This document shows positions 1-8,275 of a DNA stretch of 64,000 bases, one piece after another. Below the pieces are notes generated by a model that saw only the letters and a list, made by a program, of their open reading frames with translations, made no database searches and was not told where the DNA came from. The translations under genes and the position numbers were made by a program. This DNA is from Crocinitomicaceae bacterium. Lineage in GTDB: Bacteria > Bacteroidota > Bacteroidia > Flavobacteriales_D > Crocinitomicaceae. Every line of letters begins with the position of its first letter. The first letter of the stretch is position 1. The stretch spans positions 493,133 through 557,132 of the forward strand of contig JAKVAR010000009.1 in the NCBI GenBank assembly GCA_022447585.1, read 5' to 3'.

Positions 1-617
1 TGAAAATCAAATTACTGATTCAAGTTTTAAATCAAAAAAGAGCTGAATCTACACTCATCTTTGCTAGAACTAAACACGGGAGCGATAAAGTAGTTCGGTT
101 ACTTGAAAAAGCCGGAATTAAGGCTGCAGCAATACATGGGAATAAATCTCAGAATCAGCGTCAAAAAGCCTTAGGGAAATTTAAAGATGGTGATTTAAAG
201 GTTCTTATTGCTACTGACATTGCTGCACGTGGCATAGATGTTTCAAAACTAGAATTAGTCATAAATTATGAGCTTCCGAATGTCCCTGAGACTTACGTTC
301 ACCGAATCGGTAGAACAGGTAGAGCAAAAGAAAGTGGAACCGCTTTATCATTCTGTGATATGGAAGAAAGGGCTTATTTGAAGACTATTCAAAAATTGAT
401 CAAACAACAGATTCCTGTTATTGAAGATCATGAATTTGCTGCTGAAGCTGAAGAGGAAGTTATAATACCAAAATCTCAACGTCAACAACGTCCACCGAGA
501 AATAAGAAGAGAAATTCTGACAGTAGAAGCGGATATCGCAATCAAGGTAGTAATGGGAATCAAAATAGTAAACGTCGTAATTCGAGTTCAAAACGAAGGG
601 ATTCTTACTCTAAATAA
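1..617 (+). CDS. DEAD-box ATP-dependent RNA helicase, RhlE type (3' part only)
   Basis: C-terminal part of a DEAD-box RNA helicase cut by the left window edge; it is read from base 3. About 204 residues are visible and contain the second RecA-like domain: the 'TLIFARTK' strand, motif V '[12 protein letters not shown]' and motif VI 'HRIGRTGRA', which together form the ATP- and RNA-contacting face. After about base 470 the protein becomes a basic Arg/Asn/Ser/Gly-rich tail, as in the RhlE/CsdA-like helicases that remodel RNA in ribosome assembly and cold adaptation. The stop at 615-617 touches the next ATG at 618, so the two genes are probably co-transcribed. The family call is firm; the exact paralogue cannot be decided without the N-terminus. 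Confidence 0.93.
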   Translation, partial: KIKLLIQVLNQKRAESTLIFARTKHGSDKVVRLLEKAGIKAAAIHGNKSQNQRQKALGKFKDGDLKVLIATDIAARGIDVSKLELVINYELPNVPETYVHRIGRTGRAKESGTALSFCDMEERAYLKTIQKLIKQQIPVIEDHEFAAEAEEEVIIPKSQRQQRPPRNKKRNSDSRSGYRNQGSNGNQNSKRRNSSSKRRDSYSK

Positions 618-1151
618 ATGAGATTTAGCTATCAACTTAAGGAAAAAGACTTATTGGCGTATCAAGTATATACAGCTTCAAAGTCTGAAAGAATAAACCG
701 AAAGCAAAAAGCTGGTCGTATTATCATGACTATTATTGCGTTATTTTTGGTGCTTAATTTCTATTCTGCTGGAAATACCATGATGACCATTTATTTTTCA
801 ATAGTTGCAGCCGGTATTTGGATCTTTTACCCTCGCTATTTTAAATGGCGTTATACAAAGCTTTATAGTAATTTCATTCTTCAGAATTATTCAACTAAAA
901 TAGATGAAGAAGAAGTAATTGAAATTAATAAAGACAATATTTTCATTAAAGACAATACAGGCGAAGGAAAGTTTGATTTGACAGCAATTGATAGTTTGAT
1001 AGAAGTTCAAGAGCACCTTTACATTCAGTTAAATATCGGTACAGCTCTTGTTGCACCAAAAGACCAAGTGCCTAATTATAACGAAATAATCGATAAGTTT
1101 AAATCTTTGAACGTTCCAATTGTTGACGAAACAAACTGGAAATGGATCTAA
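618..1151 (+). CDS. YcxB-like membrane protein
   Basis: A 177-residue protein with two adjacent hydrophobic segments (about residues 35-50 and 55-71) followed by a soluble C-terminal domain. The C-terminal part, with alternating strands around 'EEEVIEINKDNIFIKD' and a closing helix, resembles the YcxB-like C-terminal domain of small bacterial membrane proteins of unknown function. The ATG follows the helicase stop directly, with no gap. The topology suggests an inner-membrane anchor with a cytoplasmic domain. Function is unknown; the YcxB-like assignment rests on fold-like pattern and topology only. Confidence 0.65.
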   Translation: MRFSYQLKEKDLLAYQVYTASKSERINRKQKAGRIIMTIIALFLVLNFYSAGNTMMTIYFSIVAAGIWIFYPRYFKWRYTKLYSNFILQNYSTKIDEEEVIEINKDNIFIKDNTGEGKFDLTAIDSLIEVQEHLYIQLNIGTALVAPKDQVPNYNEIIDKFKSLNVPIVDETNWKWI

Positions 1152-1199
1152 ATTTTGATTATTTTTAGACATTAGAATGATACTTGAAAACTACTATTT

Positions 1200-1865
1200 A
1201 TGATTGTTTATTTGAAAAACTTTGCGATCTGGCTAGGATCACCTTTATTATTAATTTGGATACTTCCATTATTAGGTATTTACTTGCCATTTCTAAACTG
1301 GATCGTTTTAATCGGTGGAACAATTCTAGGAATTGTGAAAACTCACAAACAAATTGGGAAAAAAATCAATTTCGGAAAAGCTTTTGGATCAATTGCCATA
1401 ATTCTTGGTGTATTTTTTATTCTAGGTCTCGTTAGAACTATAATCGAATGGGGAGTTGCTGACTTAGAGTACATGATACCTTATATGCTCTCTGCGTTTG
1501 TGATTGAGTTATTAATAGCTGCATACATTTTAATTTTAGCAGGGGTTTGGTACATGTTTGAAAAAGCGGGTAAACCAGGTTGGGGTTTTATTATTCCTAT
1601 TTACAATATTGTTTTGATGTGCGAAATTGCTAAGAAACCGACTTGGTGGGTAGCAATGTTCTTCATTCCAATTGCTAACCTTATATTTGCGATTTTACTA
1701 ATGGATGGAATATCCAAGAGCTTCCATAAAAATTCAGGATTCACTGTTGGATTAGTTCTTTTGGGTGCAATATTCATGCCTATATTAGGTTATGGTGATT
1801 CCGTTTATGGTGATGGAAAGACTAAACCAGTTGCAACTGAAAGCACTGATTTACTGGACAACTAG
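1200..1865 (+). CDS. Multi-pass membrane protein, DUF5684-like
   Basis: A 221-residue integral membrane protein with about six hydrophobic segments. The motif region 'KAGKPGWGFIIPIYN' followed by 'KPTWWVAMFFIPIANL' is characteristic of the DUF5684 family found next to or fused with signal-peptidase-like proteins in Bacteroidota. The C-terminal 'GDSVYGDGKTKP' also fits that group. Function is unknown. It lies 48 bases after the previous gene on the same strand and may share its transcript. The ATG at 1200 is the first in frame that leaves a complete first membrane segment. Confidence 0.7.
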   Translation: MIVYLKNFAIWLGSPLLLIWILPLLGIYLPFLNWIVLIGGTILGIVKTHKQIGKKINFGKAFGSIAIILGVFFILGLVRTIIEWGVADLEYMIPYMLSAFVIELLIAAYILILAGVWYMFEKAGKPGWGFIIPIYNIVLMCEIAKKPTWWVAMFFIPIANLIFAILLMDGISKSFHKNSGFTVGLVLLGAIFMPILGYGDSVYGDGKTKPVATESTDLLDN

Positions 1866-2161
1866 ATTTAACACCAAAAAAGTATAACTACTATATTTAA
1901 AAGATTCTATTATTATCAGACTGACCAATAGCAGTATGAACGAATTTTAATTCTAAAGTATTTCATAAAAATAATGACGTTCATTTTGACATGTCTTTTA
2001 TAATAATTATGCTTGGATAGAAGGGCTATAACTGTCTCAATTAGAACCTTTTTAGATGAATACCCTATAGTTTCTAATAATTCAATTACAATTTCAGCTT
2101 ACAATTTTTAATTATTCGATCACTAAAATACATTCGAATCATAGGACAAAAAGGATATGAT
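1866..2161. other. Intergenic gap between convergent genes, no recognised element
   Basis: About 296 AT-rich bases separate the rightward DUF5684-like gene from the end of the leftward symporter gene. I find no convincing ORF, tRNA or strong terminator. The only structure is an 8-bp inverted repeat (2136-2143 with 2156-2163, 12-base loop) that touches the symporter stop codon; it lacks a clear U-run on either strand, so I do not call it a terminator. Confidence 0.5.
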
Positions 2162-3715
2162 TCAATTCGAAAAATTACTTTCTTGTTTGTTTTGATCAAT
2201 TTCATTTAGAGTCTTAACAGCTTCTCTCCTCGGAGGGTAAATCTTAGATACAATAGCCCCAACAATCATTGCAACTGCAAACGAAGGAACTAATACATCT
2301 AATTCAACAAAGTATTCACCTACACTTTCCATTTCTTGAACTACAAACTTGAAGAAGATTACTGAAACAAATCCTGAAATCATTGAAGCAATGGCTCCTT
2401 TTTCAGAGTAACCTTTCCAAAATAAAGTCAAAATAATTACAGGACAGAAGGTTGCTGCAATACCAGACCAACCAAAAATCATAACCCAAAAGACCTGCCT
2501 ATCCGGAGAAACCCAATTCAATATAATAGCAATAATCAATGCTGAAATAGCCATTATTACTGTCGAAAAACGGGATATTTTGGTTAAGTTTTCATCTTTA
2601 ATATCTGGTCGAAAAATCTTTTGATAAAAATCACGAGTAATAGCACTAGAAGCTAAAACCAGTAAAGAATCAATCGTAGACATAATAGCTGAAAGCACAA
2701 TAGCAACAAAGATTGCAACCAGAACTGTCGGTAAGAACGTTTCTGTAATCATACTTAAAACATCCTTCCCTCCCACTCCTAAAACAACTTCGGGATCTTG
2801 ACCATTTTCCGTAAATAATACCCGAGCTAAAATTCCAATCGTAACAGCCGCAGCATCAGTTAAAAGTGTAAATAACAAAGCAACTCCTTTGCCTTTTTGA
2901 ACCTCATTATTATTCTTTATCGACATAAATCGAACATACACTTGAGGAGAACCAAGAAAGCCTAATCCAATCATAGAGAAACCTAAGATTGTAAAGATAT
3001 TCATCCAAACATCATCACTTCTACCCCAAAAATTAGTCAAAGAAGGATCGATCGTATTAAGCCCTGCTGTAATCTCAGTTCCTGCATCCATTGAAAAATA
3101 AACGACAACAGGCAATAAAATAAGGCCAAAAAACATCAGTAAACCTTGAAATAAATCAGACCAAACAGCAGCAACGAATCCACCAATAAAAATGTAGCAC
3201 AGGACAATAAAGAAGCCGATCAAAGCACCTTGCCAATAGGTTGTGCCTAACATAGACTTGAAGGCAACACCCGTAACATCAATCTGAGAAGCGACATATA
3301 TGACTACGAAGACTACGAGTATAGCAGCTGCTATAACCCTTAACGTATGTGTTGTTGTTTTAAAGTGACTTTGTAAATAGTCAGGAATTGTTACTGCCTC
3401 AAATGCATCAGACCTCCGTTTGAACTTTTTGGCCATGAATTGCCAGGAAAGAAAAACCCCAAGCACTTCACCGACAACAACCCAATATCCGGAATATCCT
3501 GCTATAGCTCCCATACCAGTTAAGCCAATCAACAACCAACCGGACTCACCGGTGGCTCTGGCCGAAAAGGCAACAGCCCAAAACCCCATGTTTTTTCCTC
3601 CAACATAATAATCGCTCATGCTTTTAATCCGCCTAGAGGCTAATATTCCAATAAGGAATAAAATTCCAACATAAACACTGAGTACTATAACCTTAATGAG
3701 CAAAGTTTCGTCCAT
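2162..3715 (-). CDS. putP: Sodium:solute symporter, PutP (proline) type
   Basis: A 517-residue protein of the sodium:solute symporter (SSS) family that couples Na+ entry to uptake of a solute across the inner membrane. It has about 13 hydrophobic segments and the hallmark N-terminal region 'MSDYYVGGKNMGFW' followed by 'SARATGESGWLLIGLTG', close to PutP-type proline carriers. Length is close to the usual 500 residues for PutP. It is a single gene with convergent and same-strand neighbours of unrelated function. Proline is the best substrate guess from overall similarity, but other amino acids are possible. The ATG at 3715 gives a short hydrophilic N-terminus before the first membrane segment. 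Confidence 0.85.
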   Translation of the reverse strand: MDETLLIKVIVLSVYVGILFLIGILASRRIKSMSDYYVGGKNMGFWAVAFSARATGESGWLLIGLTGMGAIAGYSGYWVVVGEVLGVFLSWQFMAKKFKRRSDAFEAVTIPDYLQSHFKTTTHTLRVIAAAILVVFVVIYVASQIDVTGVAFKSMLGTTYWQGALIGFFIVLCYIFIGGFVAAVWSDLFQGLLMFFGLILLPVVVYFSMDAGTEITAGLNTIDPSLTNFWGRSDDVWMNIFTILGFSMIGLGFLGSPQVYVRFMSIKNNNEVQKGKGVALLFTLLTDAAAVTIGILARVLFTENGQDPEVVLGVGGKDVLSMITETFLPTVLVAIFVAIVLSAIMSTIDSLLVLASSAITRDFYQKIFRPDIKDENLTKISRFSTVIMAISALIIAIILNWVSPDRQVFWVMIFGWSGIAATFCPVIILTLFWKGYSEKGAIASMISGFVSVIFFKFVVQEMESVGEYFVELDVLVPSFAVAMIVGAIVSKIYPPRREAVKTLNEIDQNKQESNFSN

Positions 3716-3803
3716 CTTAATTCTTTTTGTAATAGTTCAAGAAGGACAATTTGGCGATAATTATTGAAATCACCACAAATTAAATTGATTAATCGAAAAG
3801 AAT

Positions 3804-5180
3804 TCATTTCTCGGCGATACTTGGCGTCTTGCCTATCTCTGTTTTAGATTTTCCATATTCGTAAGGTAAACGTTCTTTATAGAGGAATTTCTTCTGAGCG
3901 GATTCAAAAGGACGATAGATATAATACACAAAATTATTATGAACAGTCATTCCGTGAGCGTAACGATATTCCAATTTGACGTGTTTATTGATTTCACCTG
4001 TCTTTGTATCGATTAATCCAAGGAAAGTATACCCCGCGCGATCAAAGACTGCATAAATTTGACCTGTTACTCTATCTTGGATCAAATTACCTTCCCAGCC
4101 CGTGTGCTTTTTGTCGTAATGATGATAGATTGAAATACTATCAAGTTTATTGCCTTGATCATCAAAAGTTCTCAATTTATCCTTATAATAGTCAAAAACG
4201 AAAAGTGTATCATTTCTGTGAAACATAGGAGCATATAACTCTTTGTAATACACGGATTGCGTAAAATAATTAGCTCCTACCCAAACTTCGGCATCAATAC
4301 CTGTTTGCATCTCTTTGGTTTTTGCCCATAACTTTGTTCGCACATCCACCCACTTATATTCTGAGCGATATAATTCCATCATTAAATCATCTTGAATCTC
4401 CAAAATTTTAGTGTATGTTGAGTCCATCCGATCATAAGCGAAATAATCAAACGCTGGATAATCCTTATTAAAATTTGAGAAATACATCTTCGTTTTATTC
4501 GTATCCAAAATAGGCGATAAATACTTTAGGAAATAATCCTTATCTATCGACGACAAAGCAATTTCACTATCCGTAACATGAACTCCAAATACAGCATCAT
4601 TGCAAATAATGTGAGAATTACCTCGGTAATCACGTTCCAATTTTTCTGCTAAATTGGGCACAGTAAAACGACCTTTAACCTGCAATCCGTTCCAAACCAA
4701 TAATTCACTTCCCTTTTTTAAACGCTTGGGATATGTTAAGAGGAGTACATCCCCGTTATTCATGATTTCAAAATCAGAAACATGAAGTTTAGGAGAACCA
4801 TAGTAAACAACTGGCACTCCCGGAGCAGCTGCAACAATTTCGTTCAAATTCTGAATACGAATGTACTCCATTTCAAAGGTGAAGAACAAAGTATCTGCAA
4901 CATCTCTCTGATTAACCTTCTTCCTTAAAGTAAGTTCCTTATATTTGAAATGCTTGAAACTAAAGTCTATCACTTCGCCTTTTGGCAATTGCAAGATAAA
5001 TTCACCTTTAGTTTGAGTCCGCTTTCGAATAACCGTATCTGCATACATAATAGTTGCATCAGCATTTCGAATAGCCTCTTCAGACTTATCTTGAACTAAA
5101 TTTACTTGCACATAAATTGAATCTTGTGCGTTTGCACTTAAAAACAATGTGCTAAAAAGGGAGAATAAAATTTGTCTCAT
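3804..5180 (-). CDS. Exported protein with carboxypeptidase-regulatory-like N-terminus
   Basis: About 458 residues from the chosen ATG at 5180, which directly begins a signal peptide ('MRQILFSLFSTLFLSANAQ'); the frame stays open for six more codons upstream but those would spoil the signal. After cleavage, residues 20-110 look like a CarboxypepD_reg-like beta-sandwich ('TIMYADTVIRKRTQTKGEF'). The remainder is rich in Tyr/Asp strand repeats and may be a beta-propeller. Probably periplasmic or outer-membrane attached; function unknown. It is preceded on its strand by the mdh terminator and a 9-codon mini-ORF (5185-5214), described under findings. Confidence 0.7.
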   Translation of the reverse strand: MRQILFSLFSTLFLSANAQDSIYVQVNLVQDKSEEAIRNADATIMYADTVIRKRTQTKGEFILQLPKGEVIDFSFKHFKYKELTLRKKVNQRDVADTLFFTFEMEYIRIQNLNEIVAAAPGVPVVYYGSPKLHVSDFEIMNNGDVLLLTYPKRLKKGSELLVWNGLQVKGRFTVPNLAEKLERDYRGNSHIICNDAVFGVHVTDSEIALSSIDKDYFLKYLSPILDTNKTKMYFSNFNKDYPAFDYFAYDRMDSTYTKILEIQDDLMMELYRSEYKWVDVRTKLWAKTKEMQTGIDAEVWVGANYFTQSVYYKELYAPMFHRNDTLFVFDYYKDKLRTFDDQGNKLDSISIYHHYDKKHTGWEGNLIQDRVTGQIYAVFDRAGYTFLGLIDTKTGEINKHVKLEYRYAHGMTVHNNFVYYIYRPFESAQKKFLYKERLPYEYGKSKTEIGKTPSIAEK

Positions 5181-5214
5181 ATTATTAATGATGCACAATC
5201 AAATTATATTCCAT

Positions 5215-5246
5215 AAAAAAACTTCCGCCCAATTAAGCACGGAAGT
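5215..5246 (-). terminator. Rho-independent terminator of mdh
   Basis: A 7-bp perfect stem (5221-5227 with 5240-5246, 12-base loop) lies 21 bases after the mdh stop. On the minus strand it is followed by a run of six to seven U residues (A-run 5215-5221 on the plus strand). It probably ends the mdh message. The U-run is immediately followed by an AUG (5214-5212) that opens a 9-codon mini-ORF upstream of the next gene. Confidence 0.75.
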
Positions 5247-5267
5247 CTAAATATGATTGAATTACGC

Positions 5268-6206
5268 TTATGCGTTTACATTCATGTTATCTAAAACATT
5301 CATTACGTTTCTTACTGCTTCAGCAGATTCAGCTAACATAGCTTTCTCTTCCGCGTTTAAGTCTAATTCGATAATTTTTTCGATACCGTCTTTACCTAAA
5401 ATAACTGGAACACCTAAGTAGATATCTTTCATATCATACTCACCCTCTAACCACGCACAAACTGGGAAAACTCTTTTCTGATCTCTAACGATTGCTTCAA
5501 CCATTTGAGCAGCAGCAGCTCCTGGAGCGTACCATGCAGAAGTTCCAAGTAATTTAACAATTTCACCACCTCCGAACTTAGTTCTTTCGATGATTTCATC
5601 TAATTTATCTTTCTCTATTAATTCAGTAACTGGAATACCACCAACTGTTGTATAACGTGGTAATGGAACCATTGTATCACCATGACCTCCCATAAGAACT
5701 GCTTGAATATCTTTTGGAGAAACATTTAACTCTAAAGCTAAGAAAGAACGGTAACGAGCAGTATCAAGAACACCAGCCATACCGAATACTTTATTACGGT
5801 CAACTTTAGCAGTCAAGTAAGCACAATACGTCATTACATCTAAAGGATTCGAAACACAAATAATTTTTGCGTCTGGAGAATACTTAATAATGTTTTCAGT
5901 AACCATTTTCACGATTCCTGCATTTGTCGCAATTAAGTCATCACGAGACATACCTGGTTTTCTTGGTAAACCTGAAGTAATTACTACTACATCAGAATCA
6001 GCAGTCTTAGAATAATCATTTGTAGAACCAATAGTTCTTGAATCATATAGAGCGATTGGAGAAGTCTCCCAAATATCTAATGCTTTACCTTCTGCAAAAC
6101 CTTCTTTAATGTCTAACAATACAATCTCGTTAGCAATTTCTTTATGAGCCAATACATCAGCACACGTAGCACCAACATTACCAGCACCAACAACAGTTAC
6201 TTTCAT
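5268..6206 (-). CDS. mdh: Malate dehydrogenase
   Basis: A 312-residue NAD-dependent malate dehydrogenase of the LDH-like group that interconverts malate and oxaloacetate in the TCA cycle. The NAD-binding Rossmann motif 'GAGNVG' is at residues 7-12, the substrate-binding loop 'LPRKPGMSRDDL' near residue 80 and the catalytic histidine motif 'MGGHGDTMV' near residue 170. The second arginine of the 'RKPGMSR' loop is the malate-specific signature as opposed to lactate. Length is normal for the family. It stands alone, divergent from the sigma-factor gene, and ends at a clear terminator. Confidence 0.96.
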   Translation of the reverse strand: MKVTVVGAGNVGATCADVLAHKEIANEIVLLDIKEGFAEGKALDIWETSPIALYDSRTIGSTNDYSKTADSDVVVITSGLPRKPGMSRDDLIATNAGIVKMVTENIIKYSPDAKIICVSNPLDVMTYCAYLTAKVDRNKVFGMAGVLDTARYRSFLALELNVSPKDIQAVLMGGHGDTMVPLPRYTTVGGIPVTELIEKDKLDEIIERTKFGGGEIVKLLGTSAWYAPGAAAAQMVEAIVRDQKRVFPVCAWLEGEYDMKDIYLGVPVILGKDGIEKIIELDLNAEEKAMLAESAEAVRNVMNVLDNMNVNA

Positions 6207-6379
6207 TTTATTCGTTTTGATCTATTATAGAAAAATATTCGTCAGCTACGAAATTAATACAATTGTTATTAAAATGAGTTATTTTACAGTCTTTTTTGAC
6301 TCTTTTTGTAAAGAGAATATAAATATTGACTTGTGAGGCAACCCATAAATAAGTATGGCGTCTTACCAACGAAAACAAT

Positions 6380-6949
6380 GTGGAGAACAAAGGACAATTA
6401 AGGCATATAATAAGCGGTTGCTTGCAGAACAATAGGCGTTCGCAGGAAGAGCTATTTAAGCTTTATTATGGAAAGATGCTGAGTGTTTGTATGCGTTATA
6501 CCGCGGACAGAGATACAGCTGAAGAGGTTCTTCAAGAAGGTTTCATTAAGATCTTTGATAAGTTAGAAGCATTTGATTACAAAGGATCCTTTGAAGGATG
6601 GATGCGCAGAATTATGTCGAATACGGCAATTGACAGCATTCGTAAATCTAAAAAGAATCCAATTTTAACGGATAACGATAATGACTTCAAAATGGGAACT
6701 GAAAACCCGATGATTGAAGCCGAAGAGTTAGAATTTGTTGGAATCAAAGCTGAACTGGCCCTAGAAGCCATAAATGAATTATCTCCAGCATATAGATCAG
6801 TATTTAATTTATACGTAATGGAAGAATACACACATAAAGAAATTGGTGAAATTTTAGGGATTAGTGAGGGGACTTCAAAATCAAATTTATCGAAGGCAAA
6901 AATGAACCTTCAGAAAATTTTAAAAGAAAAATTCATGAACATTGAATGA
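6380..6949 (+). CDS. ECF-type RNA polymerase sigma factor
   Basis: A 189-residue extracytoplasmic-function sigma-70 factor. Region 2 spans about residues 20-90 ('LFKLYYGKMLSVCMRYT', 'DTAEEVLQEGFIKIF') and region 4 is a helix-turn-helix at about 125-180 ('ELSPAYRSVFNLYVMEEY', 'HKEIGEILGISEGTSKSNL'). The only usable start is the GTG at 6380: a TAA stop at 6350-6352 closes the frame upstream and no ATG lies between. An ATG two bases earlier is out of frame. It is followed after one base by a membrane protein that looks like its anti-sigma partner. The target regulon is unknown. Confidence 0.92.
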   Translation: MENKGQLRHIISGCLQNNRRSQEELFKLYYGKMLSVCMRYTADRDTAEEVLQEGFIKIFDKLEAFDYKGSFEGWMRRIMSNTAIDSIRKSKKNPILTDNDNDFKMGTENPMIEAEELEFVGIKAELALEAINELSPAYRSVFNLYVMEEYTHKEIGEILGISEGTSKSNLSKAKMNLQKILKEKFMNIE

Positions 6950-6950
6950 C

Positions 6951-8234
6951 ATGAAAGACAGTATAGAACAAAATATTAAACAAAGCCTAGAGCAGCACGA
7001 AATGCCATACAATAGTGCTGCATGGACCGCTATGTCTACTAAGCTTGATGCTAAAATGCCAGTTAAACCTAAAGTTAACTTTAGATATTTTGTGGCTGCA
7101 TCTGTTGCAATAGTTGTGGCAGTAGCATCTTATCTTATGTTGAACGAATTTAATTCTGATCAGCAGAAAGAACTAACTAAAACGGCTAGTGTATCGGAGG
7201 ATAACGAACATTCTATTCAATCTAATGACACCGGTGAAACTAGAAATAAAACCATAGGTGTTGACAACGACAATACAATTACAAAGTCGAATGAACCAAA
7301 CAATAGCACTGAAGATGTGACTATCAATCCAATTGTCTCTGAGGAAAATAATAATGTTCAAATTGAAATTGATAATCTAAATGAACAAAACATCAATGAT
7401 GACTCCAATGGTTTCGTAAACCATATTGAATTGAACAATGAAGAATTGAATGATTCAGAAATCACTATGCAGCCTGATCTGGTAATCCCTAAAATAAAAG
7501 CGGTTTGCGTTGGAGAAGTTGTTCAAGTTGAAAATAAAAATGATGAAGCCCTTTTGGTTGAAGGAAGTGACCTACATTTTATTATTCCAGCTCACTCAAC
7601 AAGAAACGTTCGAGTCAAAGGAACTGGAAAGCACATAATTAAAGGATTAAATAGTGTGAATAATGAAACTAATTTTTTCGTTAAGGAAAGTCCATCTGTA
7701 GATTTCACTATTAATACTGACACAAAATTTGAAGGAGGTATTCCAATTACATCCGTGGAAAGCACAGTTCCAGGGCAAAGCTTCACATGGATTGCAAACG
7801 GAAGAAAATCAAACGGTAGAACTTCTGAAGCTCACTTTTATCATAAAGGTAACCACGACATTACATTAACTGTTACCGGAAACAATGGTTGTAAAGCTTC
7901 TGAAACTAAATCTGTTTACATAGATAATAAATACAATTTGATGGCTGTTAACTCGTTCATGCCTGCATCGAATGATACGAGAAAGAATAGATTTATGCCT
8001 TACGCATTAACACAAAGAGATGTTAAGTTTGATTTAATCATTATAGACCCGATTGATGGTCATGTGGTTTACCAAACAAAAGATGCATCTGCTGGATGGG
8101 ATGGTATTGATTCTAAAACAGGATCAATGGTCTCTTATGAATCGGCTTATATATGGAAAGTGATCATTGAGAATCCAGAATTAAATGAGAATAACGAGTA
8201 TGTTGGAAACATTATCCCTATCGATTGGAGATAA
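6951..8234 (+). CDS. Putative membrane anti-sigma factor with PKD-like and T9SS type-B-like C-terminal domains
   Basis: About 427 residues from the ATG at 6951; an in-frame TTG at 6942 overlaps the sigma gene and is less likely. The cytoplasmic N-terminus 'LEQHEMPYNSAAWTAMSTKL' is like the N-termini of Bacteroidota anti-sigma partners. One transmembrane helix follows at about residues 44-64, then a long Asn/Glu/Asp-rich linker, a PKD-like domain (about 245-325, 'TWIANGRKSNGRTSEAHFYH') and a C-terminal domain (about 335-427). The last domain resembles the gliding-motility-associated type-B sorting domain ('FDLIIIDPIDGHVVYQT' then 'GWDGID'). The periplasmic part may sense cell-envelope or secretion state; that role is inferred. 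Confidence 0.75.
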   Translation: MKDSIEQNIKQSLEQHEMPYNSAAWTAMSTKLDAKMPVKPKVNFRYFVAASVAIVVAVASYLMLNEFNSDQQKELTKTASVSEDNEHSIQSNDTGETRNKTIGVDNDNTITKSNEPNNSTEDVTINPIVSEENNNVQIEIDNLNEQNINDDSNGFVNHIELNNEELNDSEITMQPDLVIPKIKAVCVGEVVQVENKNDEALLVEGSDLHFIIPAHSTRNVRVKGTGKHIIKGLNSVNNETNFFVKESPSVDFTINTDTKFEGGIPITSVESTVPGQSFTWIANGRKSNGRTSEAHFYHKGNHDITLTVTGNNGCKASETKSVYIDNKYNLMAVNSFMPASNDTRKNRFMPYALTQRDVKFDLIIIDPIDGHVVYQTKDASAGWDGIDSKTGSMVSYESAYIWKVIIENPELNENNEYVGNIIPIDWR

Positions 8235-8247
8235 CCAGCTAAACCTG

Positions 8248-8273
8248 AAAAGAGGCTTCGGCCTCTTTTTTTT
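8248..8273. terminator. Bidirectional rho-independent terminator
   Basis: A 9-bp stem (8248-8256 with 8261-8269) closed by the very stable TTCG tetraloop (8257-8260), with T residues continuing to 8273. It sits between the convergent anti-sigma-like gene (ending 8234) and the GSCFA gene (ending 8276). It has a strong U-run for rightward transcripts and a short A/T-rich flank for leftward ones, so it probably serves mainly the plus strand. Confidence 0.88.
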
Positions 8274-8275
8274 GC

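Noticed and set aside
1184-1435. Plus-strand frame overlapping the DUF5684-like gene
   Set aside because: Out-of-frame shadow of a clear membrane protein; no recognisable features.
2136-2163. Inverted repeat at the putP stop codon as a terminator
   Set aside because: 8-bp AT-rich stem with a 12-base loop and no U-run on the minus strand; too weak to call.
6341-6385. ATG at 6378 as the sigma-factor start
   Set aside because: It is out of frame and reaches a stop after seven codons; GTG at 6380 is the only start in the coding frame.
6208-6432. Minus-strand frame of 74 codons between mdh and the sigma gene
   Set aside because: It covers the divergent regulatory region and the start of the sigma gene, has no domain and biased composition.
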